Origin: Halorubrum sp. BV1
GTDB lineage: Archaea; Halobacteriota; Halobacteria; Halobacteriales; Haloferacaceae
DNA: 64,000 nucleotides
Reading direction: 5' to 3'
Assembly (NCBI RefSeq): GCF_000746205.1
Contig: NZ_JQKV01000001.1
Coordinates: 236,814-300,813, forward strand
The position numbers and the translations under genes were made by a program. Within the stretch, counting starts at the first letter, position 1; every line of letters begins with the position of its first letter. Under the pieces are notes generated by a model. That model did not search any database and was not told where the DNA came from. It saw only the letters and a list, made by a program, of their open reading frames with translations. Below are positions 1 through 8,747 of this stretch, one piece after another.

Positions 1-105
1 CACGGCCCGAAGCTCGGTCCGCGGGCCGACGGCACGCCACTCCTGTCTGACGGCTCGTCTGCGGGCGGCGAATCGAGTGCCAAATCCGCCGAGGCGGACG
101 ACTGA
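1..105 (+). CDS. C-terminal end of an unidentified protein (partial)
   Basis: An open frame enters from the left edge and ends at TGA 103-105. It gives 34 residues ending in a Ser/Glu/Ala/Asp-rich tail (last residues KSAEADD). Third codon positions are mostly G or C, as in the other genes here, so this is probably a real gene end and not chance. Acidic tails of this kind are common on haloarchaeal proteins and carry no family signal. The function cannot be told. Confidence 0.5.
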   Translation, partial: HGPKLGPRADGTPLLSDGSSAGGESSAKSAEADD

Positions 106-193
106 GGCGGACCGACGCATGCCCGCGTCCGCGTTTCCGAACCGCGATGTCGGGACCTGCTATCGCCTCCCACGAGGACAACCAATCGCCACG

Positions 194-201
194 CTTTATT
201 A
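194..201 (+). promoter_or_regulatory. TATA box of hpt
   Basis: The A/T-rich octamer CTTTATTA lies 22-29 nt before the hpt ATG at 223. This is the spacing expected if transcription starts at or very near the start codon (leaderless mRNA), and it supports the start chosen. Confidence 0.65.
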
Positions 202-222
202 ACCGCCCCGAGTACCGGCGAC

Positions 223-792
223 ATGGACCAGTTGCGGCAGTCGCTCCTCGACGCGCCGATCATCGAGAAAGGCGAGTATCAGTACTTCGTCCACCCGATA
301 AGCGACGGCGTCCCGATGCTCGAACCGGAGCTGCTCCGGGAGATCGTCATCCGGATCATCCGGAAGGCGGAACTCGAGAACGTCGACAAGATCGTCACGC
401 CCGCCGCGATGGGGATCCACATCTCCACCGCGCTCTCTCTCATGACCGACATCCCGCTCGTCGTCATCCGCAAGCGGCAGTACGGCCTCGACGGCGAGGT
501 GCCGCTGTTCCAGGAGACGGGGTACTCCGAGTCTGAGATGTACATCAACGACGTCGAGGAGGGCGACCGCGTGCTCGTGTTAGACGACGTGCTCTCGACC
601 GGCGGCACGATGAAGGCGATCTTAGACGCGCTCACCGACGAGGTCGGCGCGGACGTCGTCGACGTCGTGGCCGTGATCAAGAAGGCGGGCGAAAACGAGC
701 TCGACGACACCGACTACAACGTGAAGACGCTGATCAACGTCACCGTCGAGGACGGCGAGGTCGTGATCGTCGACGCCCAAGGCGACGAGTAG
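223..792 (+). CDS. hpt: Hypoxanthine/guanine phosphoribosyltransferase
   Basis: Cytosolic purine-salvage enzyme joining hypoxanthine or guanine to PRPP to give IMP or GMP. The 189-residue length is normal for the archaeal Hpt family. The PRPP-binding loop VLVLDDVLSTGGT is at residues 117-129, with the two acidic residues and the Ser-Thr-Gly-Gly phosphate loop intact. The upstream segment with RKRQYGLDGE and GYSESEMYIN is typical of archaeal Hpt/Apt-like proteins. The start at 223 is fixed by a TATA box about 25 nt upstream. It stands alone, and the next gene has its own promoter. Closely related adenine enzymes share the fold, so base specificity is inferred from overall resemblance. Confidence 0.9.
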   Translation: MDQLRQSLLDAPIIEKGEYQYFVHPISDGVPMLEPELLREIVIRIIRKAELENVDKIVTPAAMGIHISTALSLMTDIPLVVIRKRQYGLDGEVPLFQETGYSESEMYINDVEEGDRVLVLDDVLSTGGTMKAILDALTDEVGADVVDVVAVIKKAGENELDDTDYNVKTLINVTVEDGEVVIVDAQGDE

Positions 793-916
793 CCCCAGTT
801 CGAAACCCGGCGCGCGCTCTCGAACGGACCTCTCGCGGTGCAGCGCTCTGTTTGTGCCGACGGTTGACGCCGGGAACGACACCGACGGCTCGAAGAGTCG
901 ACACGTGAATCGAATG

Positions 917-923
917 TATTTTA
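917..923 (+). promoter_or_regulatory. TATA box of the 947 membrane protein gene
   Basis: TATTTTA lies 24-30 nt before ATG 947. It argues for the internal ATG as start over the upstream in-frame start codon at 854, which would sit before the promoter. Confidence 0.6.
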
Positions 924-946
924 CGCCGCGACAGAGTATTGTGTAT

Positions 947-1354
947 ATGAGTAAAAACAACGCAATACAACCGGACGGCGCGATACAGTGGCCCGACAAT
1001 CTCGCCGGCTACGTTGCGATACTGATGGCTCTCGTCACCGGTCTCATCCACCTCGCGGCGACGACGAGAGCGATCGAAATGAGCGTCGTGCTGGCCGTCT
1101 TGTTCGTGCTCAACGGGTTGGGATTTCTAGGTGGGGCCGCGCTGTATCTCACCCGGTTCTGGCGGCGACAGCTGTTTCTCGTCGCTGCGGTGTACTCGGT
1201 CGTGACGATTCTCGCGCTGTTTCCGTTCCGCGGCTGGGGCATCGAGGCGTTCTACATGAACGGGGCGATCAACCCGATAGTCGTCATCACGAAAGCCGCC
1301 GAGGCGGTGTTAGCTGTCGTTTCGGTCCAGCTGTATCGCAGCGTCGACAAGTAG
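947..1354 (+). CDS. Small haloarchaeal four-helix membrane protein
   Basis: A 135-residue protein with four predicted membrane segments at about residues 19-37, 45-70, 75-95 and 107-128, joined by short loops and ending in a short charged tail. No catalytic motif is visible. It resembles haloarchaea-only membrane DUF families that I cannot name with certainty. The frame stays open upstream to 854, but the TATA box at 917-923 places transcription start near 947. The monocistronic setting between hpt and a haemoglobin gene gives no functional clue. Confidence 0.7.
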   Translation: MSKNNAIQPDGAIQWPDNLAGYVAILMALVTGLIHLAATTRAIEMSVVLAVLFVLNGLGFLGGAALYLTRFWRRQLFLVAAVYSVVTILALFPFRGWGIEAFYMNGAINPIVVITKAAEAVLAVVSVQLYRSVDK

Positions 1355-1493
1355 TCGACCGCGTTGACGACGGCGGGAGCAGCCCGACGGGCCATCCGCC
1401 AATTCGGCATCACAAACGGGGTCCGTACGGACCCCAACGACGCCACTACGAGAAGACACAACATACATGAGAATCAGTTCGCTTTTATGACCC

Positions 1494-1874
1494 ATGTCTG
1501 AACAAACGCTGTACGAACGTCTGGGAGGTCACGAGGGAATTCGCGCCGTGGTCGATGATTTCTACGACAGGTTGCTGGCAGACGATGCGTTGGGACCGTT
1601 TTTTGAGACCGCGGACATGGAGAAACTCCGTCGAACGCAGACGGAGTACCTGTGCGAGGCGGCGGGCGGCCCGGAGACGTACGACGCCGAACCCATCCGT
1701 GAGGCCCACTTACACGTTCCGTTTACCCCGGAGCACATCCAGCGAGCGGTCGAGTTGTTACACGAGAGTTTGGACGCCTTCGATGTGCCTGCCGAAGACG
1801 CGGACGCCGTCGTTCAGGCGGTTGCCAGGTACGAAGAAGCGTTGCTGGCACGACCGGGCGACGAAACGGAGTGA
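1494..1874 (+). CDS. Truncated haemoglobin, group I type
   Basis: Cytosolic haem protein of the 2-on-2 globin fold, 126 residues, the usual size for truncated haemoglobins. Visible hallmarks are the N-terminal YERLGG motif that opens the family, Tyr24 in the B10 position (DDFYDRLL), Phe-Phe at 36-37, and the proximal haem ligand, probably His72 in the EAHLHVPFT segment. Known roles of the family are binding or detoxifying O2 and NO; which applies here cannot be read from sequence. It is a single gene: the next gene is convergent, and no clear TATA box lies at the ideal distance. Confidence 0.85.
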   Translation: MSEQTLYERLGGHEGIRAVVDDFYDRLLADDALGPFFETADMEKLRRTQTEYLCEAAGGPETYDAEPIREAHLHVPFTPEHIQRAVELLHESLDAFDVPAEDADAVVQAVARYEEALLARPGDETE

Positions 1875-1937
1875 GCGCGGAGAGCGCTCGATTCTCCACG
1901 AGGCGGATACGCCGTTGTCGCTGCGTGCCGAGCGGAT

Positions 1938-2978
1938 CTAGATAGTGTCGTAATCTTCGCGGAACGTTTCGAGCGTCGCGGCGAGCACGCCGATGACGAT
2001 CGGGCCGACGAACAGCCCGGTGAAGCCGACGGAGTAGATCCCGCCGAACACTCCGAGCAGAATGACCGCCGGGTTAAGGTGTGCCTGCTGGTCGATGACG
2101 AACGGTCGGGCGTAGTTGTCGACCATGGCGATCACGAGCACCCCGTAGACGGCGAGGAAGACGCCCGCAGTCACCTGATCGACGGCGACGAGGTACGCCG
2201 CGGCCGGTCCCCAGACGAAGAACGCTCCGACGAGCGGGACGAGCGCGAGCACGGCCATGACGAACGTCCAGAACACGACGTCCGGAATCCCGGCGGCCCA
2301 GAGGCCGATCCCGGCGACGGCCGCCTGCAACAGCGCCACGACGATGTGTCCGATCACGACCCCGCGGGTCATCGCGTCGACCCGGTCCACGAGATCGGAC
2401 GTGACGTGCTGGGGCAGCGGACTCGTCGAGCGGAGCCAGCGAACGAACGCCGGACCGTCGATGAGCGTGTAGTAGACGAGAAACAGCGCCAGCGAGAGCC
2501 CGACCGACGCGCGGAGCCCCGTCGTGACGATCCCGCTTACCCCGCCGAAAAGCGAGTCGACGAGGAGCTGTCCGCCCATCGCGAGCAGCTCGCCGACGTC
2601 GACCTCCTGTCCGGTGAGAGCACCGATCTCGGCTTCGATCGCGGCCACGTCGATGTCGGTATTTCCGCGCGCGATGTCGGCCAAGTCGCGGGCGAACACC
2701 CACGAGATGTACGCGACAGGCAGGATAACAGAGACGACGGCGGTGAGAATGAGCCCCAACGCGGAGAGCATGCTGCCGACCCGCTGTGCGAGCGACTGTC
2801 GAAGCCGGCGGGCGAGAAGCGATCGAAGCCGCCGAGAGAGGCGAACGTGGAACGGAAAGAGGACGTACGCGAGGATGGCAGACGCGATGACGTACTCGAC
2901 GAACGGGAGGATGACGAAGATAGTCAGGAGAGCGACGGACCCGATGAGCAACAGGAGAAACGACTGACCGCGGTTCAT
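1938..2978 (-). CDS. AI-2E family transporter (PerM/YdiK-type permease)
   Basis: Integral membrane protein of 346 residues with about eight hydrophobic segments. The family was named after an autoinducer-2 exporter, but its members include putative permeases and Na+/H+ antiporters of unsettled substrate. Family-like features are the N-terminal pair of helices after MNRGQSFLLLL, a long extracytoplasmic stretch in the middle (about residues 95-160), and the C-terminal helices with PFVIDQQAHLNPAVILLGVFGG, close to the conserved P-x-hydrophobic-G-x(3)-L-P-family segment. The start at 2978 is chosen because a TATA box lies 23-31 nt upstream; the frame stays open further up but without family similarity. 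Confidence 0.8.
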   Translation of the reverse strand: MNRGQSFLLLLIGSVALLTIFVILPFVEYVIASAILAYVLFPFHVRLSRRLRSLLARRLRQSLAQRVGSMLSALGLILTAVVSVILPVAYISWVFARDLADIARGNTDIDVAAIEAEIGALTGQEVDVGELLAMGGQLLVDSLFGGVSGIVTTGLRASVGLSLALFLVYYTLIDGPAFVRWLRSTSPLPQHVTSDLVDRVDAMTRGVVIGHIVVALLQAAVAGIGLWAAGIPDVVFWTFVMAVLALVPLVGAFFVWGPAAAYLVAVDQVTAGVFLAVYGVLVIAMVDNYARPFVIDQQAHLNPAVILLGVFGGIYSVGFTGLFVGPIVIGVLAATLETFREDYDTI

Positions 2979-3000
2979 GTCTGTGTCCTCTCGCTGTCGC

Positions 3001-3009
3001 AATATAAAC
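3001..3009 (-). promoter_or_regulatory. TATA box of the AI-2E permease gene
   Basis: AATATAAAC on the plus strand reads GTTTATATT on the minus strand, 23-31 nt before the ATG at 2978. The spacing fits a leaderless transcript. Confidence 0.65.
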
Positions 3010-3039
3010 GTGGTCGGCGACAGGGAGCGCGGACGTGTC

Positions 3040-3636
3040 TCAGACGCTGGCTTCGTCTTCGTCGAGTCCGGGAGCGGCGCTCGGGTCGACCTCGTCTGGC
3101 GCTTCGGTCTCACCGCCGACGACGGTCTCGCCCTCGTCGGTCTCGACGTACACGTCGTCGGCGAATCCCGCGAGCGCGTTCTCGTACGCTGCGGTCTCAA
3201 GTCGGTCCGGCGTCTCCGGTGCCTCGGGGACCCCGTCGGCCGGCCGAAACGCGCCGAGCGGATCGTCGATGGTGATCGCGTGGTCGGTAAAGAACTCCTC
3301 GTAGCGGCGGTAGTGTGTCTCCAACTCGTCGCCGGGTATCTCCATCATCTCCGTCCAGCCGTGGTTGAAGAAGTCGAAATTGGCCTGGACGTGCGTGATC
3401 TCGCGGGCCTCGGCTTCGGTGAACCCTCGCTCTAAGGCGGCGACGTACGCGTCCATCGTCGCGTCGAAGAAACCGTCGAGGTGGTCGCGTCGCTCTTTAC
3501 GACGCTCTTCGTCGGCCTTGTTGAGGAAGATGCTCGTGTGGAGGTCGACGAGCTTGTCGTTCGCCACGTCGCCCACGACCGGCGTCGTAAGCGCCTTCTT
3601 CGCGGCCCAGTGACGGATGTTCTGGCGGATTTTCAT
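3040..3636 (-). CDS. Conserved haloarchaeal protein, DUF6149-like
   Basis: A 198-residue soluble protein that begins MKIRQNIRHWAAKKAL and has a mostly helical, charged middle (residues 20-120) rich in Glu, Arg and aromatic residues, then an acidic low-complexity tail after about residue 150. From memory the N-terminal part matches the haloarchaeal DUF6149 family; no function is known to me. Start 3636 is chosen because the residues upstream in the open frame are Arg-rich and unlike the protein. It is transcribed divergently from the DUF1684 gene, with about 140 nt between them. Confidence 0.65.
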   Translation of the reverse strand: MKIRQNIRHWAAKKALTTPVVGDVANDKLVDLHTSIFLNKADEERRKERRDHLDGFFDATMDAYVAALERGFTEAEAREITHVQANFDFFNHGWTEMMEIPGDELETHYRRYEEFFTDHAITIDDPLGAFRPADGVPEAPETPDRLETAAYENALAGFADDVYVETDEGETVVGGETEAPDEVDPSAAPGLDEDEASV

Positions 3637-3774
3637 ATCCGTGATTGGACCGCGATACCCTTGAATCTGTGGCGTCCGCAGTCGAGTTGCCGCACGACAC
3701 GGGCGCTTCGAGCGACGGCTGTCGACCCGCGGCCGCGACGAAAGCATTATTGTGCACAGAAAACAATACCGCGT

Positions 3775-4371
3775 ATGGGCAAGGCGACCGACAGCGACGA
3801 CGACGACTGGGTTCGGCAGATTACGCACGAGCGGCGGGCGAAGGTGGAACACTTCCGCGATTCGGCGCGGTCGCCGCTGCCGGAGTCGATGCGCGGCGAC
3901 GAGTTCCCCGGGCTAGCGTACTTCGAACCGGACCGAACGTACCGGTTCGTGCTCCCGCTTCACGAACACGACGAGCAGGAGACCGTGACCGTCGAGACGA
4001 CCGCTGACGGCGAGCAGACGTACCGCCGGTGGGGCGAGTTCAGCTTCGAGATCGACGGCGAGCGGTCAGTCCTGCAGGCGTACCGACCGACCGACGGCTC
4101 CGACCGGTTCTGGGTTCCCTTCCGAGACGAGACCAACGGCGAAGAAACGTACGGCGCGGGCCGGTACCTCGACCTCGAACCGGAGCGCGACCGCGTCGAC
4201 GGCGAGTGGATACTCGATTTCAACCACGCGTACAACCCGACATGCGCGTACAACCACGCGTACGAGTGTCCGCTGATCCCGATGGAAAACTGGCTCGACG
4301 TTCGGATCGAGGCCGGTGAGAAAGACTTTCCCGCCGATCCCGCTGGGTCCCACTCTCCGGAGTCGAACTGA
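3775..4371 (+). CDS. DUF1684 domain protein
   Basis: A 198-residue soluble protein. The family pattern is clear in the second half: ETYGAGRYLDLE, then DFNHAYNPTCAYNHAYECP with its Asn, Pro, Cys and Tyr residues, then NWLDVRIEAGEKDF. DUF1684 occurs in bacteria and archaea and its biochemical role is not established. A TATA-like ATTATTG at about 3746-3752 lies 23-29 nt before ATG 3775, supporting the start. It is divergent from the preceding gene and followed 96 nt later by the FAD oxidoreductase, which has its own TATA-like box. Confidence 0.8.
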   Translation: MGKATDSDDDDWVRQITHERRAKVEHFRDSARSPLPESMRGDEFPGLAYFEPDRTYRFVLPLHEHDEQETVTVETTADGEQTYRRWGEFSFEIDGERSVLQAYRPTDGSDRFWVPFRDETNGEETYGAGRYLDLEPERDRVDGEWILDFNHAYNPTCAYNHAYECPLIPMENWLDVRIEAGEKDFPADPAGSHSPESN

Positions 4372-4467
4372 CCGATCGTTTCCTCGACCCCCCGCGTGAG
4401 CGACGGTGTGTCACGGCTACAGACGCGGATGACAACCCACATTAACCATGAATCCGAACGCCCGCGT

Positions 4468-5706
4468 ATGAGTGATTCGTACGTGATCGTCGGTGACGGT
4501 ATCGCGGGTGCGTCCGCGGCCGAGACGCTCCGTGAGGAAGCGCCGGACGCCGAGATCACGGTTCTCACCGACGAGGGAGAGTCCCTCTACAACCGGATCC
4601 TGATAAAGGAGTACGCGAAGGGGAAGCTCCCCGAAGCGCCGATCTCGATCCACCAGGAGTCGTGGTACGACGACCACGACGTCGACCTCCGGCTCAACAC
4701 GGTCGTCGTCGACATCGACGTCGAAAACGACGCCGTCCACACCCACGAGGGCGAGACGTTCGAGTACGACTCGCTCCTCCTCGCCGTCGGCGGGACCCCC
4801 CAACAGCTCCCCGTCGAGAACGCCGACGCCGACGGGATCCACCACTTCTGGACGTTCCAAGACGCCCGAAACATCAAAGAGAGCGTCGAGGACGCAGAGC
4901 GGGCCGTCATCGTCGGTGCGGGGCTTCTCGGCATCGACTTCGCCGCCATCTGCGGCGCGCAGGACGTGGAGGCGAAGTACCTCATGCGCGGCGACGCGTG
5001 GTGGCGCTACGCGCTTTCGAAGGAGGGCGCAGAGATCATGCACGACGCGATGCGGGAACGTGGCGTCGAGCCGGTCTTCGACTCCGGCGTCGACCACTTC
5101 GAGGTAGACGACGAGGGCCACGTCGAAGCGGCCATCGACCCGAACGGTGAGCGCTACGAGTGCGACTTCGCGGGCGTCGCGATCGGACTCAACTTCAACA
5201 CAGAACTCATCGAACCGACACCGATCGAGACCGAAAACGGCATCGTCGTCGACGAGTACATGCGGACCAACATCGACAACGTGTTCGCGGCGGGTGACAT
5301 CACCACGTTCAACGACCTCGTGCTCGGCGAGCAGGGGAAAAACGGCTCGTGGGGATCGGCCAAAGAGCAGGGGACCGTCGCCGCACGCAACATGGTTGAG
5401 TACGGTGCCGACGCGTTCGAGTGGGTCTCCTCGTACTCGATCACTCACTTCGACTTCCCGTTCCTCTCGTTCGGCCACCCGACGCTCGGCGACGAGTCGG
5501 TCGAAGCGACGACCGACGAGGGCGAGTGGCGGCGCGTGGCACTCAAAGACGGCAAGGTCGTCGGCGGCGTCCTCATCGGCGACCTCTCGCCGCAGTCGGC
5601 GTTCAAACAGCTCATGCGCGACGGCCGCGACGTGAGCGGCCAGACGGACCTGCTCATGGAGCCCGGCTTCGCGGTCGACGACCTCGCAGCGACGACCGAA
5701 CAGTAG
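4468..5706 (+). CDS. FAD/NAD(P)-dependent oxidoreductase
   Basis: Flavoprotein of the pyridine-nucleotide-disulphide oxidoreductase superfamily, 412 residues. The N-terminal FAD-binding Rossmann motif is VGDGIAGASAAETL near residue 7, the NAD(P)-binding motif VIVGAGLLGIDFAA lies near residue 150, and the second FAD-contact motif VFAAGDIT lies near residue 275. There is no CxxxxC redox pair, so it is of the ferredoxin/rubredoxin/nitrite-reductase reductase type and not a disulphide reductase. The partner is unknown. Start 4468 is preferred over the upstream 4396 start because the FAD motif begins directly after it and CATTAAC lies about 25 nt upstream. Confidence 0.85.
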   Translation: MSDSYVIVGDGIAGASAAETLREEAPDAEITVLTDEGESLYNRILIKEYAKGKLPEAPISIHQESWYDDHDVDLRLNTVVVDIDVENDAVHTHEGETFEYDSLLLAVGGTPQQLPVENADADGIHHFWTFQDARNIKESVEDAERAVIVGAGLLGIDFAAICGAQDVEAKYLMRGDAWWRYALSKEGAEIMHDAMRERGVEPVFDSGVDHFEVDDEGHVEAAIDPNGERYECDFAGVAIGLNFNTELIEPTPIETENGIVVDEYMRTNIDNVFAAGDITTFNDLVLGEQGKNGSWGSAKEQGTVAARNMVEYGADAFEWVSSYSITHFDFPFLSFGHPTLGDESVEATTDEGEWRRVALKDGKVVGGVLIGDLSPQSAFKQLMRDGRDVSGQTDLLMEPGFAVDDLAATTEQ

Positions 5707-5760
5707 CGTCCGCGGCGGTCAGTACCTTTTCCCGGTTTGACGCCGTAGACATTTTTATCG

Positions 5761-7935
5761 ATGTTTCACGGCGCGCACGACGGACAGTCGGGTCCGCCTG
5801 ATGACGAGTTCTACGTCTCGTTTATCGAGGAGAGCACGGATCCGGTCGTGTCCGTCGATGCGACGGGTGTCGTGGCGTACGCGAACCCGGCCGCAGAGCG
5901 GACCCTAGGGTACGACGCCGGAGCGCTTGTCGGTCGACGTCTCGGATCGCTGATCCCAGAGCGCATCGCCGACCGCCGAGCCCGGTCTCTCCGCGAACGG
6001 CTCTCGACACCCGAGCGTCTCGTCGACGGCGGAAACGTCACGGTTCCGCTCGCGGACACCGACGGGACGTCCCGAACGTTTTCCGTGAGGTTCCACAAAC
6101 ACGACCCCGGAGACGGTCAGGTGTACACCGGCATCTTCCGCGAACGAACCGAAGGTGCTCGAGGTCGCGACCTCCGGACGTATCGAAACCTGATCGAACA
6201 CGCCGGACACGCGATATACGTCACAGACACCGACGGCACGATCGAGTACGTCAATCCGGCATTCACGGAACACACCGGCTACGAACCGGAGGAGGCCGTG
6301 GGCGAGACGCCGGCGATCCTCAACTCCGGGGAGATGTCGTCCGAATACTTCGACTCGCTGTGGGAGACGCTCCGTTCGGGCGGGGTGTGGGAAGAGGAGA
6401 TAACCGACCGGAGAAAAGACGGCACGCTGTATCACGCCCATCAGACGATCGCGCCGGTGTTCGACGAGGCGGGGACGGTCTCCCGGTTCGTCGCCATCCA
6501 GACGGACATCACGAATCGGAAGCAGGCGGAGGGACGGCTGAAGCAGTACCGCGACATCGTCGAACGCCTCGACGACCCGATCTTATTGCAGAACCGCGAC
6601 GGTGGGTTCGAACTCCTCAACGAGGCTGTGAGCGAGTTCGCCGGCGTGCCTCGCGAGCGGTTGTATGGAACGGACGAGACCGCCTTCATGGACGACGCGA
6701 GCGCCGCCGAAATCGACGAACACCGGCAGCGGGTCCTGGAGACGGAGGAGCCGACGTCGTACGAAATCTCTCCGACGTTTCCGGAAAGCGACCGGGACGC
6801 GACGTTCAGCACTCGTCGGTACCCCTACTACGACGGCGACGGCGAACTGGCGGGGACGTTCGCGATCTGCCACGACGTCACCGAACTCAAGCGCCAGCAA
6901 GCCGAACTAGAACGGTACGAGCGCGCCGTCGAGGGCGCGACCGACCTCATTGCCGCCGTCGACCGCGACGAACGGTTCCTGTTCGCGAACAAGCAGTACC
7001 GGGTGTACCACGGGATAGACGAGGGGGCAGACATCCGCGGCCGCACCCTCGCAGACGTCGTCGACGACGAACAGTACTCCGAGGTAACTCGACGAGTGAG
7101 TCGCGCGCTCAACGGGAATACGGTCGAATATCGAACGAGTCGAACCCACCCGGACCGCGGCACGCGGCGGTTCGACGTCCGGTACTACCCGTTCAAACCC
7201 ACCGGAGACGGGGCTGCTGCGGCCGGCGGCGTCGTCGGGGTCCTGCGCGACGTAACGGACAGCGAGAACCGCGCCCACCAGCTTCGGGTCGTCGACCGGG
7301 TTCTGCAACACAACCTCCGCAACGCGATGACGGTCGTTCGCGGGCGGGCGGAACAGATCGCCGAGTCGGACGACCCGGCGGCCACCGACGCGGCCGCCGA
7401 CGTGATCGCACGCGCCGAGGCGCTGCTGTCGACGAGCGAGAAGGTCCACCACATCACTGAGGTGTTGAGCGACCCCCCAGAGACGGAGTCGGTCGACGTC
7501 TCTCGAGCCGTCGAGCGGATCGCAGCGGCGGTCGCAGACGAGTTCCCGGAGGCGTCGGTGTCAGTGTCGACCGCGGAGTCGGCGACCGCGTCGGCGACGA
7601 CGTGGCTCAGCCGCGCCATCGACGAACTGTTACGGAACGCGATCGTCCACCACGACGGGGACGAACCGGCCGTGGAGGCCGCGGTGGAACTGACCGACGA
7701 CGGGGTGACGATCCGGATCACCGACGACGGTCCGGGACTGTCGGAAATGAATCGAGAGGTGTTAGAGACGGGCGAGGCCGTCGACGCCCTGTTTCACGGG
7801 AGCGGGCTCGGTCTCTGGCTCGTCTACTGGGTCGTCCAGCAGTCCGGCGGGTCCGCGAGCGTCGACGACGCGGACCCCCGAGGAACCCGTATCACGGTCA
7901 CTCTTCCGCGGCCGGCCGTGCGACGCGACGCGTGA
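5761..7935 (+). CDS. Multi-PAS sensor histidine kinase
   Basis: A 724-residue signal-transduction kinase without membrane segments, hence cytoplasmic. Four PAS-type domains can be traced at about residues 18-130, 138-250, 262-373 and 380-500; the second has the classic EYVNPAFTEHTGY segment. A dimerisation/phospho-acceptor helix with His in VLQHNLRN follows, then the HATPase with N box DELLRNAIVHH, G1 box ITDDGPGL and G2 box GSGLGLWLV. No response regulator is adjacent, so it is an orphan kinase. An A/T-rich TTTTTATC ends just before the ATG, closer than a promoter should be, so the true promoter or start is uncertain. Confidence 0.85.
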   Translation: MFHGAHDGQSGPPDDEFYVSFIEESTDPVVSVDATGVVAYANPAAERTLGYDAGALVGRRLGSLIPERIADRRARSLRERLSTPERLVDGGNVTVPLADTDGTSRTFSVRFHKHDPGDGQVYTGIFRERTEGARGRDLRTYRNLIEHAGHAIYVTDTDGTIEYVNPAFTEHTGYEPEEAVGETPAILNSGEMSSEYFDSLWETLRSGGVWEEEITDRRKDGTLYHAHQTIAPVFDEAGTVSRFVAIQTDITNRKQAEGRLKQYRDIVERLDDPILLQNRDGGFELLNEAVSEFAGVPRERLYGTDETAFMDDASAAEIDEHRQRVLETEEPTSYEISPTFPESDRDATFSTRRYPYYDGDGELAGTFAICHDVTELKRQQAELERYERAVEGATDLIAAVDRDERFLFANKQYRVYHGIDEGADIRGRTLADVVDDEQYSEVTRRVSRALNGNTVEYRTSRTHPDRGTRRFDVRYYPFKPTGDGAAAAGGVVGVLRDVTDSENRAHQLRVVDRVLQHNLRNAMTVVRGRAEQIAESDDPAATDAAADVIARAEALLSTSEKVHHITEVLSDPPETESVDVSRAVERIAAAVADEFPEASVSVSTAESATASATTWLSRAIDELLRNAIVHHDGDEPAVEAAVELTDDGVTIRITDDGPGLSEMNREVLETGEAVDALFHGSGLGLWLVYWVVQQSGGSASVDDADPRGTRITVTLPRPAVRRDA

Positions 7936-8002
7936 CCGCTGCCGCACTCGTCGTGCCGCCGGAATATTTATCACCATCTATGGTGTATGTTAGCCCATAA
8001 CA

Positions 8003-8212
8003 ATGCGCGAGACAGACAGACGGATTCGGGTCCGGAGAGTCGGCCTCATCCCGGACGACGCGCGGGTTCGCCACTTCGACGAACTCGACGAGGACGCACA
8101 GACCGCGGTCAGCGAACTGGCCGGCCGTCCACGGACCGGGCGGGAAACGAGTGATCTCGACGACGGCGACGTGGTGAAGTTCACGGACTACTACCAGATT
8201 CGCGCGCGCTGA
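8003..8212 (+). CDS. Small haloarchaeal protein of unknown function
   Basis: A 69-residue, charge-rich soluble protein ending in GDVVKFTDYYQIRAR, a C-terminal pattern that I have seen in small haloarchaeal hypothetical proteins. A TATA box AATATTTA at 7963-7970 lies about 33-40 nt upstream, giving a short leader of roughly ten bases. The G/C-rich third positions agree with coding. No function is proposed. Confidence 0.6.
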   Translation: MRETDRRIRVRRVGLIPDDARVRHFDELDEDAQTAVSELAGRPRTGRETSDLDDGDVVKFTDYYQIRAR

Positions 8213-8257
8213 CCGCCGAAGCGAAGTTGTTTTCGCCCGCGAAACGAAACCGGATCC

Positions 8258-8674
8258 ATGGACAGTGGCGGATCTACAGACATGACGCTGGCGTTCGAGC
8301 TGGAGGCGCTGAAGACGCTCGCCGACCCGAACGCCGTGTTCAACAACGCCCGGCAGTGGACGGAGTACGTCGGTGTCGTCAGCGAAAAGCCCACCTACGT
8401 CGTCACGAACTTCACGCGCAAACACCGCGTGCGTCAGGATTTCTTCTCGGGACCGCGCGGCGTCGAGGAGAGCCTGGAGAACATCGCACAGCAGTTCGAC
8501 ACTGACCGACATGTGTTCGTCGGTGTCGACGACGAAGACGAGACGCTTGCTGACGCGACGGGCTGGGAGTTCCTCCACGTCGAGGACGCCGCGGACGCCG
8601 CCGGGTGGACGCTCACGACCGACGAACCGGACGAGGAACCGACGGAGTCGGCCTCTCGCGACGACTGGCCGTAG
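8258..8674 (+). CDS. DUF7124-like haloarchaeal protein
   Basis: A 138-residue soluble protein with a strongly conserved-looking core: MTLAFELEALKTLADP, then WTEYVGVVSEKPTYVVTNF, RQDFFSGPRG and FDTDRHVFVG. These match my memory of the haloarchaea-only DUF7124 family, whose role is not known. The C-terminal 25 residues are acidic filler. ATG 8258 and an in-frame ATG at 8282 are both possible starts; the longer one is given. It is followed 73 nt later by moaB on the same strand. Confidence 0.7.
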   Translation: MDSGGSTDMTLAFELEALKTLADPNAVFNNARQWTEYVGVVSEKPTYVVTNFTRKHRVRQDFFSGPRGVEESLENIAQQFDTDRHVFVGVDDEDETLADATGWEFLHVEDAADAAGWTLTTDEPDEEPTESASRDDWP

Positions 8675-8747
8675 TGAGAGAGCCGCGCCGATCGAATCGT
8701 CGTCGATACGCGGGGGTGTTTTGGGCGTCCGCAGCGAACGACGGGAC

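Noticed and set aside
854..946. Upstream extension of the membrane protein gene to the start at 854
   Set aside because: The extension is polar and precedes the TATA box at 917-923, so it would not be on the transcript.
2079..3275. Long plus-strand ORF of 398 codons opposite the AI-2E permease gene
   Set aside because: It is antisense to a clear membrane protein gene, is made almost only of Arg, Asp, Glu and Gly, and has no family pattern. High-GC DNA gives such mirror ORFs.
4417..5478. Minus-strand ORF of 353 codons across the FAD oxidoreductase gene
   Set aside because: The plus strand encodes a protein with intact FAD and NAD motifs; the antisense product is Val/Arg/Asp-rich with no motif.
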